From NCBI RefSeq assembly GCF_042932805.1, contig NZ_CP170633.1, positions 2,356,001 through 2,420,000 of the forward strand: a DNA stretch of 64,000 nucleotides, given 5' to 3'. The number at the start of each line of letters is the position of its first letter. Within the stretch, counting starts at the first letter, position 1. Below, piece by piece: positions 33,399-42,100 of the stretch. Source of the stretch: Ascidiaceihabitans sp029251465. Lineage in GTDB: Bacteria; Pseudomonadota; Alphaproteobacteria; Rhodobacterales; Rhodobacteraceae. Position numbers and translations under genes: made by a program. Under the pieces are notes generated by a model, which was given only the letters and a program-made list of their open reading frames with translations, was not told the DNA's origin and did not search any database.

Positions 33399-34003
33399 GC
33401 GTGGTTCCAATCGTCGGGATCGGCCGAATTGTTCGGGCTTAACCCGATGACATCGCCGTCAGTCGAACAGCCCAAGCCCAAAACCGTGCGGTTCGCATAG
33501 GAAAAATACGCGCTGACTTGGTTGATTTCCAAAATCTCGCCATCGTCAAACCCTGCGTCGCGCAACGCTTGAATGTCAGCCTCGCGCAGCGCGCTTGGGG
33601 CTTGCGTCAACACCTGTGCATAGCGCATCGCCGCCTTTTGTGCGTCATCCAAAGGCAGCGCAGAAATATCGCCCGCCTCGATCCCGACACGGATCGCATC
33701 GGCGCGCGGATCATCCCCCAACAAACGCTTCATTCCGGCGAAATGATGTTCAACACAATACGAACAGTCGTTCAGCGCAGACACCCAAACCCCGAGCACC
33801 TCAAGAAACCATTTCGGCACCGTATTGCCCGAGTGATGCAGCACGTATTTGTAGACGGCCATGTGCGCCTCCATCGTGTGCGGGCGCAGCGAATGGGCCA
33901 TCATGATGTTGTCGACGTTGTTGTCGGGGCCGGTGACGCGCGCGTACAGGGTTTTCAATTTGCCCGTTGCCGCCTCGAACGGAATGGTTTTGATCCAAGC
34001 CAT
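33395..34003 (-). CDS. AhpD-like / carboxymuconolactone decarboxylase-family peroxidase-related protein
   Basis: This 202-residue helical protein has the AhpD-type active-site motif CSYCVEHH: Cys80, Cys83 and a histidine three residues on, after the helix FLEVLGVWVSALN. It fits the uncharacterised peroxidase-related subgroup. In AhpD the two cysteines act as a thiol-disulphide reductant for peroxiredoxin. The partner here is unknown. The start at 34003 follows AAAGGACAG. Confidence 0.87.
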   Translation of the reverse strand: MAWIKTIPFEAATGKLKTLYARVTGPDNNVDNIMMAHSLRPHTMEAHMAVYKYVLHHSGNTVPKWFLEVLGVWVSALNDCSYCVEHHFAGMKRLLGDDPRADAIRVGIEAGDISALPLDDAQKAAMRYAQVLTQAPSALREADIQALRDAGFDDGEILEINQVSAYFSYANRTVLGLGCSTDGDVIGLSPNNSADPDDWNHA

Positions 34004-34128
34004 GATGTCTGTCCTTTTGTTTCGGCCAAACTACCGCAATTCGAACGACTTAAAAGCCAAAGTCGGGTTTGCGATTGCGCCCCTGCCCGATTGCCCCCAC
34101 AAAAGATCAAATCAAACGCGTGAGTTTT

Positions 34129-34791
34129 ATGTTTTCAGACGGCAGTACAGTTTTCGAATTCCGCGGACCTTTCGGGGTTCCGATCCAGATTTCCAGCACC
34201 TTTTTGATGCTGGCATTTTTTATCGTGTTTGTGGGCGGCGGAATGTCGAATTTGCCCTACCAGATCGCCTTTGTCGCCATGATTTTTGTGTCGATTTTGG
34301 CCCATGAATTGGGCCACGCGTGGGGCTGCATCGTCCAAGGCATCCCGGTCGAGCGCATCTTGATCCACGGCGGCGGTGGCTACTGTTTACCGGCCCGCCA
34401 ACCTGCGCGCCTTCAGGACGAATTTATTGTCGCACTCGGCCCGATCGTGAATTTGGGGCTGTGGGCTATCGCGTCGCTGCTGGTGCCGTTCATGGCCGAT
34501 CCGCTGCTGTATTGGGGCCTTAGCCTGTTTGCGTTAATCAACTTGTTTCTGGCCGTCATGAACATGATTCCCGTCATGCCTTTGGATGGCGGCAAGCTGT
34601 TTCAATACGGACTGCGCCGGTTCATGGACAATGATCAGGCGCGTCGTGTCGCCGGTGGCGTCGGCGTTGTCATCGCAATTTTGTGGATCCCCGCGATGAT
34701 ATATTTCTACATTTACCTCGGATTTATCCTGCTGTTTTTCCCGTCGATCCGCGTGCATTGGCAAATGCTGAACAGCACAGATCAAGGTTAA
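34129..34791 (+). CDS. Site-2 protease family (M50) membrane metalloprotease
   Basis: This 220-residue polytopic protein has the zinc motif HELGH (His59-Glu60 to His63) in a hydrophobic helix. A second motif MIPVMPLDGGK near residue 150 has the conserved NxxPxxPLDGG-like aspartate that completes the zinc site. There is no PDZ or CBS domain, so it is a minimal intramembrane protease like the rhomboid-sized SpoIVFB group. Substrates are unknown. A GTG nine bases upstream is an alternative start. Confidence 0.88.
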   Translation: MFSDGSTVFEFRGPFGVPIQISSTFLMLAFFIVFVGGGMSNLPYQIAFVAMIFVSILAHELGHAWGCIVQGIPVERILIHGGGGYCLPARQPARLQDEFIVALGPIVNLGLWAIASLLVPFMADPLLYWGLSLFALINLFLAVMNMIPVMPLDGGKLFQYGLRRFMDNDQARRVAGGVGVVIAILWIPAMIYFYIYLGFILLFFPSIRVHWQMLNSTDQG

Positions 34792-34827
34792 CCCAACCGT
34801 AAACCCTGCGCGGCTACAACTTGGGTT

Positions 34828-35238
34828 ATGTTGCAAGTCCTGATGCTTTTGCTGCCCGGGCTGATCCCGTCGTGGCAGTTTTTCAAAACGGTCGAACCGT
34901 CGCCGCGTGTGCAATGGCGGCTGCTGTCGGATGACGGGTCTGGTGATTGGCGCGACTACCAACCGCGCCCGCAATCGCTGTCTGTGCAGGCCATCCTGCG
35001 CCGTCTGCTCTGGAACCCCGATTGGAACGACGCCCTGTTTGTGGTCAGCCTATCAGAGCGGTTGATGGATAGCCCCACGCCCCACAGTTTGCGCGAAATC
35101 CAGCGCCGATTAGAGGGCGAAGCCGCGCAAGATCCCTCGGCAGATCGCCTGCAATTCCAGCTGGTTTTTGTCAGTCGTGACGGCGGCGAATTGATGCAAG
35201 AAATCACATATCTTTCAGCGCCTTGGCCTCAACCATGA
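34828..35238 (+). CDS. Hypothetical protein (136 aa) coupled to the HTTM gene
   Basis: The protein starts with a short hydrophobic run (MLQVLMLLLPGLIPSW) and then contains SFFK-like FFKTVEPSPRVQWRLLSDDG and an acidic-basic helix region SLREIQRRLEGEAAQD. No family is recognised. It overlaps the downstream membrane protein gene by 4 bp (ATGA), so the two products probably act together. Confidence 0.65.
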   Translation: MLQVLMLLLPGLIPSWQFFKTVEPSPRVQWRLLSDDGSGDWRDYQPRPQSLSVQAILRRLLWNPDWNDALFVVSLSERLMDSPTPHSLREIQRRLEGEAAQDPSADRLQFQLVFVSRDGGELMQEITYLSAPWPQP

Positions 35239-35915
35239 GTTTTGATACCGCCCTGCGCGCCACTGAAATCCTGCTGGCGCTCGCGTTTATCCAGCAAAGT
35301 GCGGAACACCTGTGGCGTACGCCCGAAATCCGCTGGCTGTTTGGGCTGCGTCTGGTGGTCAGCATCGTGCTGTTGGTCGGTCTTGCGCCTACCCTATCGC
35401 TGCTGATCCTAACGGGTCTTAGCGTGGTCGCACTGCACCATTTCCAAGGACCGTACAACGGCGGCAGCGACCGGATGAGCGTGCTGATCCTGTGGTGCCT
35501 GACCCTTGCGCACACCCTGCCGAACCCGCGCTGGCAGGAACTGGCGTTCAGCTATCTGGCCCTGCAACTGACCCTCAGTTATTTCATTTCAGGCTGGGTG
35601 AAACTGGTTAACGCAGACTGGCGCACCGGCACTGCCCTATCCGATGTCTTTGCCTTTTCCGCCTACCCCGTGGCCGAAAACATGCGTGCGCTGGCCCACT
35701 CCCCCCGCCTATTGCTCACCGCATCATGGGCCGTCATCGCATTCGAGGTCGCATTCCCCCTCGCCCTCTTCACCCCCTTCAGCCTGATCGCAGCACTTTG
35801 CATCGCTGCCACATTCCACCTCGCCAATGCCTGCCTTTTCGGGCTTAACCGCTTCTTCTGGATCTGGCTTGCCGCCTACCCCTCGCTGATTTGGTTCCAA
35901 GCCCGCGTGTTTTAA
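35235..35915 (+). CDS. HTTM-like multipass membrane protein
   Basis: This 226-residue protein has about six hydrophobic helices. The segment SYFISGWVKLVNADWRTGTALSD, with its Lys and Trp-Arg-Gly pattern, is typical of HTTM domains, the fold shared with vitamin K-dependent gamma-carboxylases. Bacterial HTTM proteins have unknown reactions. The ATG at 35235 lies in the ATGA overlap with the hypothetical gene. It is followed 72 bp later by parE. Confidence 0.7.
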   Translation: MSFDTALRATEILLALAFIQQSAEHLWRTPEIRWLFGLRLVVSIVLLVGLAPTLSLLILTGLSVVALHHFQGPYNGGSDRMSVLILWCLTLAHTLPNPRWQELAFSYLALQLTLSYFISGWVKLVNADWRTGTALSDVFAFSAYPVAENMRALAHSPRLLLTASWAVIAFEVAFPLALFTPFSLIAALCIAATFHLANACLFGLNRFFWIWLAAYPSLIWFQARVF

Positions 35916-35987
35916 CCCACGCACCGTCTTCCCCCTGCGCCTCGGCTCTGACATACTGTGCTCCAATCAAAACCAATAAATCCGAGC

Positions 35988-37955
35988 ATGCCCATGTCCA
36001 ACGACCTGCTTTCTGGCGCCACATCAAACCCTGATGACTACGATGCCTCCTCGATCCAAGTGCTCGAGGATATGGAACACGTTCGCCTGCGCCCCGGCAT
36101 GTACATCGGCGGCAAAGACGACCGCGCACTGCACCACATGGTCGCTGAAATCGTCGACAACTCGATGGACGAAGCGGTGGCAGGACACGCCACTTGGATC
36201 GAGGTCGAATTGCACGAAAACGGGCACGTTTCGGTGCGCGACAACGGGCGCGGCATCCCCACTGGACCACACCCCAAAGACCCCGAAAAATCCGCCCTCG
36301 AGATCATCTTTTGCACCCTGAATGCTGGCGGTAAATTCTCGGGCGACAGCTACGAAACATCCGGCGGCTTGCACGGGGTTGGCTCCTCGGTGGTCAACGC
36401 ACTTTCCGACCATCTCCGGGTCGAAGTTGCTCGAAACAAAGAACTTTTCGCCATGGAATTTTCGCGCGGCATGCCCCAAGGCAAGCTTGAGAAAATCGGC
36501 GCAGCCCCCAACCGGCGCGGCACAGCAGTGACCTTTCACCCCGACCCCGAAATCTTTGGCTCGCTTAAACTCAAACCCGCACGCCTGTTCAAAATGGCCC
36601 GCTCCAAAGCCTATCTTTTCTCTGGCGTCGAAATCCGCTGGAAAACCGAAATCAACGACGGCGACACCCCGCAAGAGGCGAAATTCCACTTTCCCGGCGG
36701 GCTTGCCGACTACCTATCCGAAACCTTCGAAGGGGCCACAACCTACGCCGAGGCGCCCTTTGCAGGCACCGTCAGTTTCGAGAAATTCAAAGTCCCGGGC
36801 AAAGTCGAATGGGCGATCAATTGGACGCCTGCGCGCGACGGATTTATCCAAAGCTATTGCAACACCGTTCCCACGCCCGAGGGCGGCACCCACGAGGCTG
36901 GCTTCTGGGCCGCAATCCTCAAAGGCATCAAGGCCCACGGCGAACTGGTGAACAACAAAAAAGCCGCGACAATCACCCGCGAAGATCTGACAACCGGCGC
37001 CGGCGCATTGGTGTCGTGTTTCATTCGCGAACCGGAATTTGTCGGCCAAACCAAAGACCGCCTTGCCACAGTCGAGGCCCAGCGCATGGTCGAAAATTCG
37101 GTGCGCGACCACTTTGACAACTGGCTGGCCTCCGACACAAAATCCGCAGGCGCGATCCTCGATTTCCTCGTGCTGCGGGCCGAAGAACGGCTGAAACGGC
37201 GTCAGGAAAAAGAAACCTCGCGCAAAACCGCCACCGCGAAACTGCGCCTGCCGGGCAAATTGACCGACTGTTCCTCCAAAAGCCGCGAGGGCACAGAACT
37301 GTTCATCGTCGAGGGCGACAGCGCTGGCGGCTCTGCCAAAATGGCGCGTGATCGCAAAACCCAAGCCCTACTGCCCCTGCGCGGTAAAATCCTGAACGTG
37401 CTCGGTGCCGCCTCCTCCAAACTCGGGTCCAACGCTGAAATTTCCGATTTAACCCAAGCGCTTGGCGTCGGTCTCGGCACCAAATTCAACGTCGACGATC
37501 TGCGCTACGACAAGATCATCATCATGACCGACGCGGATGTCGACGGCGCCCACATCGCCGCATTGCTGATGACGTTCTTTTTCACCCAAATGCGCCCGAT
37601 GATCGACACCGGCCACCTGTATCTGGCCTGCCCACCCCTGTTCCGCCTGACCCAAGGTGCCAAACGCGTCTACTGCATCGACGAGGCCGAAAAGAACGCG
37701 CACCTAGAGGCCGGCATCGGCGGCAAAGGCCGCATCGACGTCTCCCGCTTCAAAGGCTTGGGCGAAATGGACGCCAAAGACTTGAAAGACACCACAATGA
37801 ACCCCCTAACGCGTAAGCTCATCAGGGTAACAATTGACGAAGACGAACCCGGCGAAACCAGCGATCTGGTAGAGCGCTTGATGGGCAAAAAACCCGAAAT
37901 GCGGTTCCAATACATTCAGGAGAATGCGCGGTTTGTTGAGGAGTTAGATGTTTGA
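35988..37955 (+). CDS. parE: DNA topoisomerase IV subunit B
   Basis: This 655-residue GHKL-ATPase subunit of topoisomerase IV decatenates daughter chromosomes together with ParC. Motifs are EIVDNSMDEAV (ATP-binding Asn/Glu), DNGRGIP, GLHGVGSSVVNAL and the TOPRIM signatures EGDSAGG and DADVDGAHI, with QLPLRGKILN-like LLPLRGKILNV. The length is that of the ParE, not the GyrB, type. The ATG at 35988 is preferred; one at 35994 is close. It overlaps the HNH gene by 4 bp (TTGA), which is unusual for this essential gene. Confidence 0.93.
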   Translation: MPMSNDLLSGATSNPDDYDASSIQVLEDMEHVRLRPGMYIGGKDDRALHHMVAEIVDNSMDEAVAGHATWIEVELHENGHVSVRDNGRGIPTGPHPKDPEKSALEIIFCTLNAGGKFSGDSYETSGGLHGVGSSVVNALSDHLRVEVARNKELFAMEFSRGMPQGKLEKIGAAPNRRGTAVTFHPDPEIFGSLKLKPARLFKMARSKAYLFSGVEIRWKTEINDGDTPQEAKFHFPGGLADYLSETFEGATTYAEAPFAGTVSFEKFKVPGKVEWAINWTPARDGFIQSYCNTVPTPEGGTHEAGFWAAILKGIKAHGELVNNKKAATITREDLTTGAGALVSCFIREPEFVGQTKDRLATVEAQRMVENSVRDHFDNWLASDTKSAGAILDFLVLRAEERLKRRQEKETSRKTATAKLRLPGKLTDCSSKSREGTELFIVEGDSAGGSAKMARDRKTQALLPLRGKILNVLGAASSKLGSNAEISDLTQALGVGLGTKFNVDDLRYDKIIIMTDADVDGAHIAALLMTFFFTQMRPMIDTGHLYLACPPLFRLTQGAKRVYCIDEAEKNAHLEAGIGGKGRIDVSRFKGLGEMDAKDLKDTTMNPLTRKLIRVTIDEDEPGETSDLVERLMGKKPEMRFQYIQENARFVEELDV

Positions 37956-38767
37956 GTAAAGGCCGCCTGCAAACCCCTGCCTATGTTGCTCGACAACTTA
38001 GACAAGAAGCAGGGTTTGGGTGTGTCGTCTGTGGCAACCCGATTATTGAATACCACCATATAGTAGAGTGGAGTGAACGAAAGCACTTCGAGCCTGAGCA
38101 CATGGTTGTAGTGTGCCCTACTCATCATAAAGAACTGGCCAGCCAGCGAAGTGAAGTCGCTTATCGTTACAAGAAAAACCCAATAAACATACGCAAAAAT
38201 CGGTTAAAAGGATACCTTTTCACCAAGCGTAAAAGCCAATCCTTAATAATCGGCTCGATGCGTTTTACCAACATGACTTCTATACTTACGTATGGTGGGA
38301 ATCGCATTTTTGGGTTTGACATCAAAGACGAAGAAATTCGTTTGAATTTGTTTATTCCAAACGACAAGTTTAATCCTCTTATCGAAATAAAACATAATTA
38401 CGTGACTTCAGCGGTCGATGATCACTGGGATATTGAATTCAAGCCGCAATGGGTAAAGTTCCGCAGAAAGGCTGGTGATGTCTCCCTTACAGTGGATTTC
38501 AGGCAAGAAGATGCCACAATATCGGCAAATTTCTCAATACTTGGTCAAGAATTTTCATTTCAAAAGGGTAAACACCTCGACATTGGTCATTCGGTTCTTG
38601 GCAATTTAAATATGGAATACATTGGCGAACCTAATCCAGCATCTGTAGTAACAGCGTTAGGTCTCGGTCCTTCCGGGAGGATATTGAGACCAAATTTCGC
38701 GATGGCCAGGCCACAGGCAGTCTTCCTGCCGTCAGGACGCATCTGGGATCCACAACTATTCCCTTAA
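37952..38767 (+). CDS. HNH endonuclease-domain protein, AT-rich, coupled to parE
   Basis: This 271-residue protein begins with an HNH nuclease finger: CVVC (Cys24, Cys27), the HH pair at 35-36 in EYHHIVEW, and CPTHH (Cys55, His58, His59), consistent with a zinc-bound HNH fold. Residues about 85-271 are a beta-rich region I do not recognise (RLKGYLFTKRKSQSL then strand-like segments). The coding sequence is clearly more AT-rich than its neighbours and has different codon use, suggesting horizontal transfer. It starts with TTG overlapping the parE stop. A defence, recombination or mobile-element role is possible but not shown. Confidence 0.75.
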   Translation: MSKGRLQTPAYVARQLRQEAGFGCVVCGNPIIEYHHIVEWSERKHFEPEHMVVVCPTHHKELASQRSEVAYRYKKNPINIRKNRLKGYLFTKRKSQSLIIGSMRFTNMTSILTYGGNRIFGFDIKDEEIRLNLFIPNDKFNPLIEIKHNYVTSAVDDHWDIEFKPQWVKFRRKAGDVSLTVDFRQEDATISANFSILGQEFSFQKGKHLDIGHSVLGNLNMEYIGEPNPASVVTALGLGPSGRILRPNFAMARPQAVFLPSGRIWDPQLFP

Positions 38768-39113
38768 ATTCAGCGGTGCATTCCAAATCAAAAAATTTTT
38801 CATCCCCCCAAGATTAACCATTCAAAACCCGAAAATACGTTTCGCACCTCGAAACTGCACAGTTTCAGCTAGAAACTGTGCAGAACACCAAAATCGGCCT
38901 AAAATTCATCCCTTACCCGCGCCCAAAACTGCTCACTTTTGGCCTAAAACTGTGCATTTTTCGCCCAAACTCGACCAAAATCACCGCCCTAGTCCCCGCG
39001 ATACCTCACCGGACGCTGCCTTTGCGCGATGGTCATCTTAAAATGCCCAGCGCCTTCGACAGCCGTGCGGACCTCTACGACTTAGGGCGTAAAGAACGTC
39101 AAAACCAACCCGT
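38768..39113. other. 346-bp intergenic region with hairpin and repeated AAACTG motifs
   Basis: Between the HNH gene and the convergent cytochrome c gene there is no credible coding sequence. It holds the perfect 12-bp-stem hairpin at 38855-38883, plus several variants of AAAACTG(T/C)GC and GGCCTAAAA at 38898-38960. Base composition falls in the first half, as in the HNH gene, and returns to normal after about 38990. Confidence 0.6.
38855..38883. terminator. Perfect 12-bp inverted repeat after the HNH gene
   Basis: CTGCACAGTTTC at 38855-38866 and GAAACTGTGCAG at 38872-38883 pair completely around the loop AGCTA. No T-tract follows. It could end or stabilise the parE-HNH transcript, or be a recombination-type site. 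Confidence 0.5.
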
Positions 39114-39521
39114 TCACTGCGGAATCTCTTGCTGCACGCTCTCCAAATAAACCATCAACGCGGCAAGCGGTCTCGGCACCGGCGACATGATCCCGCCCAC
39201 CTCAAACGGCACGGTTTCCCCCCGCAGCAGCAACCCGAATTCCGGCATTTCGTGGTCCTCGAACGGCGCGCGCGTGTAGCCGTCAATCATCGACAAAACC
39301 TGAGTTCGATCAAGCCCGCGTGCGTATAACGTCGTCAAATCCGGCGGCGCGCGACCCAATTCCGGTGGCCAATCCCCTCCGCCTGTTGCAGTCGCACCGT
39401 GACACTGGGCGCAATTTTCGGTGAACAAAATCCGCCCCTCATCCGCCTCTGGCATGTCGTTCACAGCGCAGGCAACCAAGCCCAGCGCGCCCATCACAAT
39501 CAGTAAAAATGTCAAACGCAT
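39114..39521 (-). CDS. Cytochrome c lipoprotein
   Basis: This 135-residue protein has a signal peptide with a lipobox-like LVAC (acylated Cys near residue 18) and one haem-c motif CAQCHG preceded by GRILFTENC. The distal methionine region includes EMPEFG. It is a small class I cytochrome c tethered to the membrane, probably passing electrons in the periplasm. The ATG at 39521 follows GGAGGG. Confidence 0.87.
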   Translation of the reverse strand: MRLTFLLIVMGALGLVACAVNDMPEADEGRILFTENCAQCHGATATGGGDWPPELGRAPPDLTTLYARGLDRTQVLSMIDGYTRAPFEDHEMPEFGLLLRGETVPFEVGGIMSPVPRPLAALMVYLESVQQEIPQ

Positions 39522-39826
39522 CAGTCCCTCCAATTTTATTCAAATTGGCACTGAACCTCAGACCACGCCCTGATCCAGATCAAAACGAAACCCACAGCAC
39601 GAACAAAGGGCGACACCAAAAGCGCCGCCCCAATACTCACTACCATGAAACCAAAACGCATCGCGCTCCGTTACCCTTTAGTACCGCCCCAATGGTAAAC
39701 AGAACCTTACCAAATCAAGGTCATGTTAAGGCGTGAGTCTTTCTCGTAACACCGCACACCACACATCCCCTTGCAACATCCACGCGTGGCAGTAGGTTAA
39801 CCATCATTACAACTCGAAAGCCGCCC
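39522..39826. other. 305-bp spacer without recognised elements
   Basis: This region lies between the cytochrome c gene (reading left) and the thioesterase gene (reading right). It should contain both promoters, but I see no strong -35/-10 pair, dyad or small ORF with a ribosome binding site. Confidence 0.4.
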
Positions 39827-40234
39827 ATGACGCCTGATCAAGCCCAAACTATTCTCGATGAAAACTTCGCGCCTTGGGTGCTCGCTTTGCGCCCCAAAGT
39901 CACCACGATCAGCGCTGAGAAGGCTGTCTTGGACATCCCAATCACCGATCAAATTACCCGTATGGGCGATATCGTTTCGGGACAGACCATGGCGACGCTG
40001 GCAGATACGGCTATGGTATTGGCCTGCCTCGGAATTCTCGGACAAATGGAACCCGTGGCAACCGTCACGCTAGACACCCAATTCTTGCGCCCCGGCACCG
40101 GTGACACCCTGCGTGCTACCGCTGAAGTCACCCGCAAAGGCCGTGCATTGATATTTGCGCGTTGTGTGTTGACCACATGGCCGTCAGGCAAGGATGTGGC
40201 CCACGCAACGGCAACCTTTGCGCGTCCCACATGA
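39827..40234 (+). CDS. PaaI-type hotdog-fold thioesterase
   Basis: This 135-residue protein has the hotdog-fold pattern: GDIVSGQTMATLADTAMVLACLG, which carries the aspartate/threonine helix of PaaI-like thioesterases, and VTLDTQFLRPGTGDTLRATAEVTRKGRALIFARC as the paired strands. It should hydrolyse acyl-CoA thioesters in the cytosol, with the acyl group unknown. The stop codon overlaps the start of the lipoprotein gene (ATGA). Confidence 0.85.
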   Translation: MTPDQAQTILDENFAPWVLALRPKVTTISAEKAVLDIPITDQITRMGDIVSGQTMATLADTAMVLACLGILGQMEPVATVTLDTQFLRPGTGDTLRATAEVTRKGRALIFARCVLTTWPSGKDVAHATATFARPT

Positions 40235-40914
40235 AGCCCCTGCTGGCCCTGTTGGCGTTAACCATAATAGCCGCTTGTGGGCGGCCTTTGACGCCGCAAG
40301 AAATCGCCTTTGCCAAGACCATTCACGGTCCAGAACTTAACGTTGCGAAAGTACGTCTTCACGACGGGGCACCGACACGCGCGGTGACGTTCAGGCGCAA
40401 AGCACGCCCTCGCACCACTTGTCGCGAGCTAATTCTACCGCCCGCAACCGAAGAAATTGTGACGGCGAAACCCGCTGCTGTCGCCGTATTCAACACTGTT
40501 CTCTTCGACAAAGATTGGTATCTGGACAATTATTTGCCTGACTACCCCGATCAGATCGGTTTGGTTGCAGCGATGTTGCTCAGTCACGAATTAACCCATG
40601 TTTGGCAATGGCAGAACCGCAAAAAAACCGGCTATTCGCCCCTGCTTGCCGCCTCTGAACATGAGCAAGGCAGCGACCCGTATTTGTTTGAAATTGCGAA
40701 CACACGCACCTTTGGTGACTACGCATTTGAACAACAAGGCGCGATCGTTGAGGAGTTCGTCTGTTGCCGCGCGCTGGCCCCACAGGCACCGCGCACCAAG
40801 CGGTTGCACACGCTAATTTCCGGTGCAATGCCGGTTGCGCCCCTCCCTCAATCACGCGAATATGACGTGCGTATGCCTTGGAATGGGGTAGAGATTAACG
40901 GCATTTGCGGGTAG
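40231..40914 (+). CDS. Lipoprotein with HELTH metallopeptidase-like motif
   Basis: This 227-residue lipoprotein has a signal sequence and lipobox (IIAACG, Cys near residue 16). A zinc-peptidase-like motif SHELTHVWQWQ (HExxH) is followed by GAIVEEFVCC about 50 residues later, which could supply a third ligand. The sequence between motifs is not like a known peptidase that I recognise; it somewhat recalls DUF4157-type HExxH proteins. A surface or periplasmic peptidase acting on the envelope is a reasonable guess. It overlaps the thioesterase gene by 4 bp. Confidence 0.65.
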   Translation: MKPLLALLALTIIAACGRPLTPQEIAFAKTIHGPELNVAKVRLHDGAPTRAVTFRRKARPRTTCRELILPPATEEIVTAKPAAVAVFNTVLFDKDWYLDNYLPDYPDQIGLVAAMLLSHELTHVWQWQNRKKTGYSPLLAASEHEQGSDPYLFEIANTRTFGDYAFEQQGAIVEEFVCCRALAPQAPRTKRLHTLISGAMPVAPLPQSREYDVRMPWNGVEINGICG

Positions 40915-40922
40915 GAAAAACC

Positions 40923-41582
40923 ATGCGCGACATCCAAGATATTTATGCCATTTCGTTAGCTCGCAAGGGCGAGGCAACCATGCGTGACCTGTTGACCCCC
41001 GCAAAATCCGCAGCCGATCTTGCCCAAATTCCAGAGGATCGGTGGCTGGCGCAATTGACCAAAGGCGTGTTCCAAGCTGGCTTCAACTGGAAGGTCATTG
41101 AGGCAAAATGGGACGGGTTTGAAAAGGCGTTCAAGGGTTTTGATGTCGGGGCCTGCGCCTTTATGGATGACGAATGGTTCGACAGTTTGCTGTCCAACAA
41201 GGCCGTGGTGCGCAATGGCACCAAACTAGCGACCGTGCGCGACAATGCGGCGTTTTTGATGGGCCTGCGCGACCAAGGCGGCGCGGGTCACGTCATCGGC
41301 GGCTGGCCCTCGACAGATTTCATCGGTTTGTTAGATTTGATGAAAACCAACGGAGCCCGTTTGGGCGGCACGACAGCGCAATATTCACTGCGATTTATGG
41401 GACGCGATTCCTGGGTCATGTCGGCAGACGTGATCGCACGGCTCATCGCCGAAGGGGTCATCGACAAGCCGCCAACTTCAAAGGGCGCACAACGCGCCGT
41501 GCAGGCCGCATTCAACGAATGGATGGATCAATCGGACTATGGTCTCACGCAGATCAGCCGCATTTTGGCCACCAGTTTGTGA
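40923..41582 (+). CDS. tag: DNA-3-methyladenine glycosylase I-like protein
   Basis: This 219-residue protein follows the Tag pattern: WLAQLTKGVFQAGFNWKVIEAKWDGFEKAF (catalytic-helix region), SAADLAQIPEDRW, and a later helix-hairpin-helix-like MKTNGARLGGTTAQYSLRFMG. It removes 3-methyladenine from alkylated DNA. The zinc-ligand cysteines of classic Tag are not obvious, so it may be a Tag-like subgroup. The ATG at 40923 follows TAGGAAAAA, 8 bp after the lipoprotein stop. Confidence 0.8.
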   Translation: MRDIQDIYAISLARKGEATMRDLLTPAKSAADLAQIPEDRWLAQLTKGVFQAGFNWKVIEAKWDGFEKAFKGFDVGACAFMDDEWFDSLLSNKAVVRNGTKLATVRDNAAFLMGLRDQGGAGHVIGGWPSTDFIGLLDLMKTNGARLGGTTAQYSLRFMGRDSWVMSADVIARLIAEGVIDKPPTSKGAQRAVQAAFNEWMDQSDYGLTQISRILATSL

Positions 41583-41637
41583 ACATCTGCCTGGCAACAC
41601 ACAAACCTGTAATAAATTGAAAACAAAGGGAAACCAC

Positions 41638-42072
41638 ATGACCCAATATGCGTTGATCATGTTGCTGGCAGGCATCGGCATTCCGCTGTTGGCCGCTTTG
41701 AACGCCGCACTTGGCCAGTACATCGGATCACCTGCGACGGCCGCGACGTGCCTGTTCCTTGTTGCATTGATCAGCGCAGGGCTCGTGATGATTGCGACTG
41801 GATCAGAAGGCGTCGCGCGCCTAACCTCGGCCCCCAAACACCTGTTTGTCGCAGGAGCATTGATCGCATTTTACGTGCTTACAATCACCTACATCGCGCC
41901 GCATTTCGGCATCGGGAATGCGGTCTTTTTTGTGCTGCTCGGCCAATTGATCAGCGCAGCTGCCATCGATCATTTTGGGCTGTTCGGAGCGCAAATTTCA
42001 CCGGTCAATCTGACCCGTGCTGCTGGGATTGCCGTGATGGCATCCGGGGTTTGGCTCACACAACAGGCGTAA
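41638..42072 (+). CDS. DMT-superfamily YdcZ-type (DUF606) membrane protein
   Basis: This 144-residue protein has four to five hydrophobic helices and the DUF606/YdcZ pattern: LLAALNAALGQYIGSPATAATCLFLVALI, then PKHLFVAGALIAFYVLTITYIAPHFG, and GNAVFFVLLGQLISAAAIDHFG. Such half-size transporters work as oligomers; the solute is unknown. The ATG at 41638 follows AAAGGGAAACC. Confidence 0.8.
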   Translation: MTQYALIMLLAGIGIPLLAALNAALGQYIGSPATAATCLFLVALISAGLVMIATGSEGVARLTSAPKHLFVAGALIAFYVLTITYIAPHFGIGNAVFFVLLGQLISAAAIDHFGLFGAQISPVNLTRAAGIAVMASGVWLTQQA

Positions 42073-42100
42073 GGTGGGCCTGTGGCCCATCCCCTTTTGA

